Shown: in pieces, positions 56,400 to 64,000 of the stretch
Layout of the letters: every line of letters starts with the position of its first letter
How positions within the stretch are numbered: position 1 is the first letter of the stretch
DNA from: Hepsetus odoe
Lineage: Eukaryota; Chordata; Actinopteri; Characiformes; Hepsetidae
NCBI GenBank assembly: GCA_017165825.1
Contig: CM029393.1
Coordinates: 7,864,893-7,928,892 of the forward strand
Reading direction: 5' to 3'
DNA: 64,000 nt
Position numbers and translations under genes: made by a program
Notes under the pieces: generated by a model
The model's input: only the letters and a program-made list of their open reading frames with translations
The model's database searches: none
What the model was told of the DNA's origin: nothing

Positions 56400-56450
56400 A
56401 TGGATGGATGGATGGATGGATGGACGGATGGATATATGGATGGATGGATG
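56400..56450. repeat. (GGAT)n microsatellite
   Basis: About twelve GGAT units with CGGA and TATA interruptions. Family C elements elsewhere end in GGATGG-type tails, so this may be the tail of an otherwise lost copy. Confidence 0.85.
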
Positions 56451-56660
56451 TTCGTTGCTTTTTTCAGTGAACTCCTGCTCTATATTTTGAAAGTCAGTGT
56501 GGAAGGACATAAAGATCAGCATGTCCATGGTTTTGGAGAACCCCTGTTCTTCTAAGGGAGGAAAAAAAGTGCTGAAAAATATTAGTTGTGGTTAATTAGC
56601 TTGATTTCACTAAAATAGGAGATAAATGTAAACCTATATAAGAACTACATTTATTCCAAG
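56451..56660. other. unique noncoding sequence
   Basis: Nothing recognised. Confidence 0.4.
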
Positions 56661-57029
56661 TGTAACGGAGGATGCTTCTGAGTAGGACACACATCAATTT
56701 TATTAAATGAAAGCAATACAGAGAAGGAACCATAAAGCCAGACCAAGAGAACAAAACAAGCCGAGAGTATACTGAACATTAATAGAAAACTGAAGCTTAG
56801 AACAAACAGGTGGATTTACCGTGTATGTACAAAGACGAGACAAAGACTAGGTGTACACACAAGGGTATCTCCGCACACCTGACACAGAACATCTTGCCAA
56901 GGGAGGAGATAAGTCACAGCTGGGCAGGGGGCATGGCTGAGGTAGGGCATTGAACAAACAAAAGCACATGGAAAAACAAAACAACACATGGTGAACAGGT
57001 GACAGATAAGATGAGGACAAAACGTGACA
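56661..57029 (-). mobile_element. LTR of a gypsy-like retrotransposon
   Basis: On the minus strand a 369-bp unit starts TGTCACGTTTTGTCC and ends CTCCGTTACA, with TG..CA ends and 7-bp imperfect inverted termini (TGTCACG and CGTTACA). A polyadenylation signal AATAAA lies near its 3' end (AATAAAATTGATGTGTGTCC). On the internal side a purine run (AGGGGGG, read as CCCCCCT at 57033-57039) abuts it, as a polypurine tract does before a 3' LTR. This makes it the 3' LTR of a minus-strand element. Confidence 0.65.
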
Positions 57030-57430
57030 GAACCCCCCTAAAGCTGAACTCCTGAGGCACAATCACGAATCACCCAGGGGGGAGGCCAGAAGCAGATCAC
57101 CAGACAGGTCTACACAGGACTGAGGACAGAACAGAGACTGGCAAGAACAAGACAAGAAGCCAGGGCATGACAGAAGACAGGGGCATTACCTGAGACTGAA
57201 CTCAGGACTGGACAAAAGATTGGGGAATGGGACACTGGACAAAAGGTTTTGACAGGAGACTGAACTAATGGCTGATCAGAGGACAATGATGAAGATGAGA
57301 AACCGGGAGACCTGAGAGAAGGTGACCATCTGAGGAACCAATAGAGAACTGGGAGCCTGGGACCAGGAGGAGAAACCAGTAACCATCTGTGCAACAAAAG
57401 ATCACGAATAGATTTAAATAAGGTTTTCAA
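57030..57430 (-). mobile_element. internal region remnant next to the LTR
   Basis: Polypurine tract, then purine-rich repetitive text (GACTGGACAAAAG, GGGACACTGGACAAAAGG, AGAACTGGGAGCCTGGGACC). Such text is common just inside the 3' LTR of fish gypsy elements. The 106-codon minus-strand frame is Ser/Pro-rich and shows no gag, protease or polymerase motif. No second LTR was found, so the element is truncated. Confidence 0.45.
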
Positions 57431-58799
57431 ATGAAGTACTTAATAATAGATAACATTGTTTTACAAATATGAATTAAACTTTCATAAAGTTTAGATTTCC
57501 TCACATTCTCAGTCTGTGTTAATAAAGCAAAAAACACTTTTTTGACCTTTTAAACAATCTTTAATAATAACCAACAATTATGGAGCGACACAATCTGTGA
57601 AGCATGGAAACATTTGTATTTATTTCGTCGTAAAAAAGGCACCGTAATTAAAACGCTGCGAAATCATTCTTTTTCTGATTGGCTGCCATAGACTGATGAT
57701 TATTTCTGCTCGTATTATGTTGTGTCAAATCTGTTTCGCTTACTGTACATATTTTCAGCTTTTACATAACATTTTTATCAATGTTGACTGTTACCACAAT
57801 ACGCTACAGTCTAAACGAGGGCTTAGTTGGACGTGCTCAGGCATATTAACTCCCTCCCTCAGTGATGGAGATACAGGATAGGAGCATTTCATACCTCTCC
57901 CTTTTTGGGTCAAGTTCAACCTGCACCATCCAGAAATGGTCCCAAATAAACAGAAACTGACAAGTCATTACAGGCAGTAGTCTCCTTATCCCCCTCCAAT
58001 TATCCCGCATCAGTCCACCTTAGGGGCAATTATTCCAAATTGTGTTGTCATTGCTGTTGATTTTCCATCTTTTCTTGGAGTGTGTGGTTTCTCATTAACG
58101 CTTACAAGTAGACCTGTTTGTGTCCAGCCATCAATGGCGTGAACCGACCACTATATTAGCGCTGTACTTCAAACAACTCCTCATTCAGAATTTCAGCCCG
58201 ATAATAAAAACTGTAACTACGGAAACGTGCAGATACAACAAGCTGGCATGGGATTAGCGTTGAACCGGCTTCCTCTGCCAGAAATGAAGTGAAATGACAT
58301 CTTAATTTCCCTCGTGTTTCCCTTCCCTCAACCCAAACCCCACAAATTATTGGCTGAAAGACAGCAGTGCCACGCAACACAGGGCTTCTTTTATTAAGTC
58401 CCCAGCTTTAAATGTCACCGCCGCCCACTGCAGCACCAGCCTGGCTGGGTAGGCAAACACCACGGGGCGAGTGAGCCACAGCCATCGCTGTTTCTCCTCG
58501 GGATTTGGTCTAAATGAAACTCCGGCAGGTCACGGCACATGATGTGGACCCTCTGTACTTTGCTGACAGCAAGCTTACACACTTCACCATCCCACACTCC
58601 CGGTGCCCTACAAAAACACATAAATAGTGAAGGCCGATGGCATGGAATCATCAGGGGCCTTGAAGAATTCATGAGTTAGACATGCCAACTATTATTACAA
58701 TGACTTACTCTGTAAGCTTCTCGATGGCCCAGGATTTGCAAGTTCCTGGAAAACAAGTTACTGTAGTGCAGACACAAAATCTACCCCCATTCTAACCTG
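57431..58799. promoter_or_regulatory. candidate conserved noncoding block
   Basis: Repeat-free. 57590-57690, 58020-58330 and 58400-58680 are balanced in composition with motif clusters such as GGCACCGTAATTAAAACG and TGGGATTAGCG. No gene signature in the short frames. Confidence 0.3.
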
Positions 58800-59205
58800 G
58801 GGGTCCCGAGGCCTATCCAGCGCTCAAAAGATGAAAGGTGGAGACACAAACCTGATTCATCCCAGGCCAGACACAAAGACAAATACAAGGGAGACATTTA
58901 CACACATTTAGGGACCAATTTAGTCCCTCAAATCAACTTGCATGCCTTTGGGCTGTGGGAGGAAGTGCTTTATGAAGAATCCCATCCAGACAGTGACAGT
59001 AGAGGGCGCCCTCTTGAGTTCTGTGCATGTTATCAGTAATTAAAGTTCAGTACGAAGCTCTGGGCTTTGCATTGATCTCCAGCCCACGACACCCCATCGT
59101 TACACAGACATGGGAAGAGCATGCAAACTGCGGTACCCGATCAGGAATCAAACCCAGCTTCTTCTTGCTATAAGGCGCCATCTCTAACCACCGCAGGACT
59201 GCATG
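58800..59205 (-). repeat. old family C-like repeat with internal insert
   Basis: Reverse strand: GGTTAGAGATGGCGCCTTAT, GGGTTTGATTCCTGATCGGG, GTTTGCATGCTCTTCCCATG, then an unrelated piece (58985-59090). After it come CTTCCTCCCACAGCCCAAAG, GCATGCAAGTTGATTTGAGG and GACTAAATTGGTCCCTAAAT. Very decayed. Confidence 0.5.
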
Positions 59206-60104
59206 TTTTGGAAGATGAAAGGTCCTACTTTAAGTGTGGGGAAGCATGAACTTCATGGTCATGTTTGTTTTTATTCATGTGAATACACAGAATGCCCTTG
59301 TAACATTGTTGTTGCATAGACTGTCACAGTTTAGAGACTAGAGATGCTGATATAAAGTGGGCCCAGAAAAAAACGATTATAGAAATGTATTTCCTAATTT
59401 CAAAAATGTTACGAAATGAACAAAAAATAAAATGTTCAACAATCTTCTGAGAAGTATGTTACACAATAATAACATTTCAACATGGCAATTTGACGGTGAG
59501 ACTCCACTACCACCATGCATCACTGGTTCTCAAGGGCATCTTCAGGAGCCCAGTTCGAAAGAGATTTGACTTCGTGGGCCAACATCTGAGAAATTTGAAG
59601 TTTATCTTTTGAAACTGGGTAATGCCTTACCACTTATGTGTTTTTAATGTCTGTTCATGGGCCAGCTGGTATGAGTCGGTGCCTCCGAGCCATTTCTATC
59701 ATATTTGCACAGAAAAATAGCTGTAAATGATGGGGGGCAAGGATGAGTCATCAAGAAGGGGGTCACACACAGACTGAAAAGCATAAAAATGCTCTGCTAG
59801 AATACCACTTCTGTAGACTTTTATATGTATCAAGATCCTGCTGGTTACGCCTGTGGCTTCAACACAAATGAAGCAGCATGAAATGTTGTTCAAGGCCAGG
59901 GCATGGCGGGGAGACGGTTCACCCACATGCAATCACTTCCATTTTACCTCTCTTTGTCTTTCTAAAGCCAGGAATGTTGTGGGACAGAAGCTATAGTTTG
60001 GAGAAAAGTCCTATTTGCACAATTTTCTCTTTAACTCCAACCAGGGCATCATTTTGTCCAAAGTTTAGACTATCAGGCTAGGTTTCCTCACAACAAGCTT
60101 GTTG
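59206..60104. other. unique noncoding sequence
   Basis: Nothing recognised. Confidence 0.4.
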
Positions 60105-60225
60105 GTGCTGGTCCAGGGCCAGGAGGTAAGGTATTGTCCCCATCACTGCTCGCTGGGTGAAGGCCGACCCCTGCTGCACGGTGCGTACGGGTAAAATGCA
60201 GAAGAAGGATTTCGTTGTCACTTTT
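60105..60225 (+). mobile_element. SINE-A, degraded 3' half
   Basis: GTAAGGTATTGTCCCCATCA, CTGCTCGCTGGGTGAAGGCC, CCTGCTGCACGGTGCGTACG, AAATGCAGAAGAAGGATTTC. Head lost. Confidence 0.7.
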
Positions 60226-60479
60226 CAACCTGAAATTCACAAAATACTATGGAGCAACTACATGGAGGCCTGATTTTGATGTCTTTTTGAGTTTAACACA
60301 TCAACATGGATGGTGGTAAATGTATTTAGTTTGCACAATTGTAATCTGGGGTATATGTTCCCATTAATTAACCACATTTTGAAACGAAAGAAGTAAACTT
60401 CAGACATCAAACTGCCCTGAATAAACAGCTCGTTTGCTCCTTTAAGTCATAAAAGTACATGACTTATAGGCTTCTGGGG
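60226..60479. other. unique noncoding sequence
   Basis: Nothing recognised. Confidence 0.4.
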
Positions 60480-62640
60480 TTAAAAAAAAATGGAGGAAGG
60501 AGAAGTGGAGATCGATATTTAGGTTGATGCTGCTGGCAGGCCATTAAACTTACTACTGGAGACCAGGGGCCCTGCCATCAGGGAGGCTGGCACCCAGATT
60601 TACAATGGAGGGAGCCCAGAAAATCCCCATAAACCATTACCACTCCATTGTATTATGTTCAGTCACTGGGCCCCATCGCCTTTAAAATAAAAGGTGATAG
60701 AAGCGAAGAGCACAACAGCTTGAGAGGGAGGATGGCAAGGTTTAAATATATCACTCCACGAGGACAGGCATGTCGTGTCGAGGACCTCTAAGCTTGGGGG
60801 ACGAGACACACCAGTCCTTCCGGATCACACTGGGAGGACATGTCAGTGAGAATTAATAAGGCCGTCTCCCAGAATTCACTTCTAATTAGACACAGACTTG
60901 GCTTAGATAGCTGGGGCTTAATGTTAGGATGAGCCTTCTATTCGGTTCTGGGAAATGGTTTCTGTTTTTTTTCCCTCTTCTTGTTCTCCCTTTTGTGGCA
61001 CCAGTTCCCCCAGGAAGGCCATCGTCACAAATGCAGTCTGACATGCAAATAAAACAAGAAGGCGGACTGCAGTTCGCTGCTTCCAGTTCAATCTCACGCA
61101 AGTACTTAAGAGCGGCCTCGGCACTTTCTTTGCATGGTTTTCAGCGGCCAGCCAAACTCGCTTAGCGTCGTCAAGTGCTGTCAATATAACCTACGACATG
61201 GCGGGGCTGCTGTTTTTGTAGCGGTGGCTTATTGTCTGAATGCTTTTCTAGAAGTGGGTTGTCTGCCTTGTTTTTTCCGCCTCTCTCCCATTACTCCAAA
61301 CCAAGAAACATCCATTATGAAAGTGTGTATAAACAAATCCATGCTGCTCCTCAATCATCAGGCCAATCTTCTCCAACACGCTTTAGAATTTTTCCCTCTT
61401 TGTTAAGAAGCTAGCATTAGTGACATGATAGATGTCGAGCCTCTGTGCCTGAAAGCAATCCTAATTATGGAACTGGGAGACAGGCAAGCAGAGAGGGAGA
61501 GAGGAGGATGACATAAAAAGAGATAAGCAGAGGGATGCTTTTCTTCCCCGTGACATTAATGTCATCTCTCAGAGGACCGAACCTTGCCGATGTAGTGGCA
61601 CAGAGACGCAGGCCAAAAAACAAACACCTTCCCCAACAGCCGCCTCCCTGTGGAAAACGGCAGGACATTCGAAAAGCAAATGGGTAAAAGGGACATTTTA
61701 GAGGGCTCTTAGGACCGGGACCAAAATGTTGACAAAGACATTGAAGACAAGGGGCCCTTGTACCTCGCATGGCTCAATTTTAGCAACACTGGCCGTGTCT
61801 GAAGAGTTGGAAAGCAGTAGTGAGGGCTGTAAAGAGGATTTTGCCTGTGTTTAAAGGCTCCGGTGCACCACGGTGCTCCAATTATTCCACCTTACTGCCT
61901 GAACCCTTTCCGCTGAGCCCCTGTGTGCCTGCGATTAGAGCAATGAACCTGCTCCCTCTAGACGGCCAGCGCGAACTGCTGGCAAGCACTCAAAACAGAG
62001 AGTCACCAAGTGAGACCCTAAAAATGAAAGGCAAAGACAGAGCATGAGAAACAAGGGGAGGGAGGGTTTCGGTTTCTATTAGGAGCTCCAGCTGTGAGGG
62101 ATTTGGTCTGACATTTTCGCGGTGCAATTAGGGAGCTCTTTTTTGCCTCTTGCAACTACCATGTGATGCTCTGTGGCTTCTGGGCTACGCGTGGCTTGAG
62201 CCAGGGGTATATCAGGCCAGTTTCAGGGCGATGGCTTTGCTTGATGGGTTTGATTCGACTCCATTAGGGACATAATACATTCATGAATGAAAAACAAGGA
62301 GCCACCTGATGTCTGCCCACCGTGGAATAGAGATGTCACCAACCAGGACACTGAAAGAAGATCGTCAAGATCACGAAGATGCTCCCTTTTCGGCCCTGGC
62401 ACAGCTAGAATATTGACAGAGAGGACTTTGTCTGTCTGCCAGAGTTGAAAGTCCTTGACAGATCTTAGGCCAGGCTGTTTGATCAGTGAGGTTTAGACAG
62501 GCCAGTGGTGATCCTCCCTTCGCTTGCACTGATTAAAGAACAGAGGATCCTTTCTTTCTTTCCAAATGCATTCTTTGATCCCCTTGGTTCTCATGCAAGC
62601 ACCCCTCGCTCAGGGGTTGTAACCATTCGCATTGACCAGT
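60480..62640. promoter_or_regulatory. 2-kb repeat-free block, candidate regulatory cluster
   Basis: The longest stretch without any recognisable repeat in the right half. It includes a perfect POU octamer ATGCAAAT (61043-61050), TTCTAATTAGACAC (near 60880) and CCTAATTATGG (near 61460). Composition is even throughout. Several 75-100 codon frames (60929-61165, 61134-61406, 61465-61770, 61820-62047) show no family motif. Reads like clustered conserved noncoding DNA near a developmental gene, but this is unverified. Confidence 0.33.
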
Positions 62641-62844
62641 GATTAATGTTCCACCTCACTTAAATGAAGACATTCTTTTAAGATACTGTATAAAAGGATG
62701 GAGCAAATATGTTTTAGACTCGTTTTCTTTCTTTTATCCTGTTGAGAAAAGGTTAATCTGGTCACAAATAAAAACTCTGACAAGTTGCCCTAACGATCTT
62801 CCTAATGATGTTTTTTCTCCTAACTTATATATAGCAACTATATA
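62641..62844. other. unique noncoding sequence
   Basis: AT-rich, ending in a TATATA target for the next element. Confidence 0.4.
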
Positions 62845-63395
62845 TACAGGACTGTGCAAAAGTTTTAGGCAGGTGTGGAAAAAATGCTGTAAACAAAGAA
62901 CGCTTTCAGAAATATAAATAATGATTGTTTATTTTTTTCAATTTACAAAACACAAAGTGAGCGAACAAAAGAAAAATCTAAATCAGATCAATATTTGGTG
63001 TTACTACCTTTTGCCTTCAAACCAGCATCAGTTCTTCTGGCCCCACAGAGCCCTGATCTCAACATCATCCAGTGTGTCTGGATCACATGAAGTGACAGAA
63101 GGATGTGAGGAAGCTACATCCACAGAAGATCTGTGCTCAGTTCTCCAAGATGTTTGGAACAACCTACCAGCCGAGTTCCTTCAAAAACTGTGTGCAAGTG
63201 TACCTAGAAGAATTGATGCTGTTTTGAAGGCAATGGGTGGTCGCACCAAATATTGATTTGATTTAGATTCTCTTTTGTTCATTCACTGCATTTTGTTGAT
63301 TGATGAAAATAAATGAGGAACACTTCCATTTCTGAAAGCGTTCTTCGTTTACAGCATTTTTTCACACCGGCCTAAAACTTTTGCACAGTACTGTA
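62845..63395 (+). mobile_element. Tc1-like fold-back element (non-autonomous), complete
   Basis: Terminal inverted repeats at 62845-62913 and 63328-63395 (outer text ACTGTGCAAAAGTTTTAGGC) flanked by TA, the Tc1/mariner target. Pairing continues inward, so each arm is about 190 bp (62847-63038 against 63206-63393). The loop codes PQSPDLNIIQCVWIT followed by a TGA. It then continues out of frame through VLQDVWNNLPAEFLQK, the C-terminal end of a Tc1-like DDE transposase. At about 547 bp it lacks the catalytic core and depends on a helper. A second, damaged copy is at 6644-7033. Confidence 0.9.
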
Positions 63396-64000
63396 TAACT
63401 TAAAGAGGCAAGACTGTCTAGGATTAAGTGATGTACAGTGATGGGCTTCACATTCAAATGGCAGTTTCCTCACACAGATGGAATAATGGAATAATTATCT
63501 TGTCTGACAATGCGCTGCTAACGCTAAATAAAAAATAATAATAATGTACCGATTCATCCGAGTTAACCCAGCTGAGAATCACAGAGAGGCAGTATCTGTC
63601 AAAATAAACCCATCACTTTCATTAATTTGCTGTCTCATTTACCTGAACTGAATTAAATCAACTAATGAAGCATTCTGAACTACATAATTAATGACTTGTC
63701 ACTCTGATTGTGGGCTGTGCATGCTCTCTGTATTTAATTTAAACCAGTTTTTTATTATAGAGTAGTCTGGGTTGTGATCTTATTCATATTTTTTATAGTA
63801 AAAAGTGGGAAACTCTGTTGTGTTGCACTTTTCCTGGCTCCAATATCTTTCCAATGTGTTGCACTAAATTGCACGTTGCACTAAATCAGAGCTCTATTTT
63901 TTTGCCATTGTAGGAAAATGTATAATGTCTAGTCCAAGTAAGTCCAAAGGTAAGTCAAGTCTTGATGTTTCCATGACAACTCTTGGGCGCTGCATTGACT
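63396..64000. other. unique noncoding sequence to window end
   Basis: Repeat-free and AT-rich with ACATAATTAATGAC, CATTAATTTGC and AATTAAATCAAC sites. Possibly regulatory. No gene seen. Confidence 0.35.

Overview
The window is vertebrate nuclear DNA, almost certainly from a ray-finned (teleost) fish. Three things support this. One internal exon encodes a protein close to vertebrate RP2/XRP2. The mobile-element mix is teleost-like: tRNA-derived SINEs, L2-type and RTE-type LINE 3' ends, Tc1-like fold-back elements and a gypsy-like LTR. The window is also rich in CA/TG, TC and TA microsatellites. I cannot name the species.

Layout. Positions 1-300 are CpG-rich and look like the inner edge of a CpG-island promoter or first intron. 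Positions 1123-1791 are a clean internal exon, equivalent to exon 2 of rp2, with a canonical acceptor and donor. It carries nearly the whole TBCC/C-CAP beta-helix and the start of the C-terminal domain. I found no other convincing coding exon, on either strand, in the remaining 62 kb. The rp2 first exon must lie upstream. I could not find exons 3-5 by eye, so the rest of the window is either a very long intron 2, a gene desert after a rearrangement, or it holds short exons I missed.

The noncoding part has two textures. The first is repeats. SINE-A is a tRNA-derived element with a CTGCCCC-type head and a CACTTTCACTTT tail. SINE-B has a tRNA-Glu/Gly-like head and a tail reading GTCTGCTAAATGCCGTAAAT. 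Family C is an older repeat with a CAAAGACATGCAGGTCAGG core. D is a chimeric SINE that joins a SINE-A head to a family C tail. Target-site duplications are visible for several copies, and some insertions are nested: SINE-B in SINE-A at 27.1 kb, and D in an RTE LINE at 44 kb. The second texture is repeat-free blocks with dense homeodomain and POU core motifs (about 10.9-11.2, 11.9-12.5, 22.7-23.1, 35.0-36.5, 42.3-42.7, 52.2-52.7, 54.3-55.1, 57.6-58.7 and 60.5-62.6 kb). These resemble conserved noncoding regulatory elements, but I cannot test conservation.

The most unusual structures are four. Two arrays of the same 69-bp minisatellite (39.3 and 48.4 kb) lie in opposite orientation; 69 bp is exactly 23 codons. 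A tract of about 1 kb of TTGG/TTTG-type repeat lies at 32.8-33.8 kb. A 14-bp minisatellite has grown inside a SINE at 20.9 kb. The chimeric SINE D is the fourth. I see no operon, CRISPR array, tRNA or rRNA gene, and no evidence of a novel multi-gene system.
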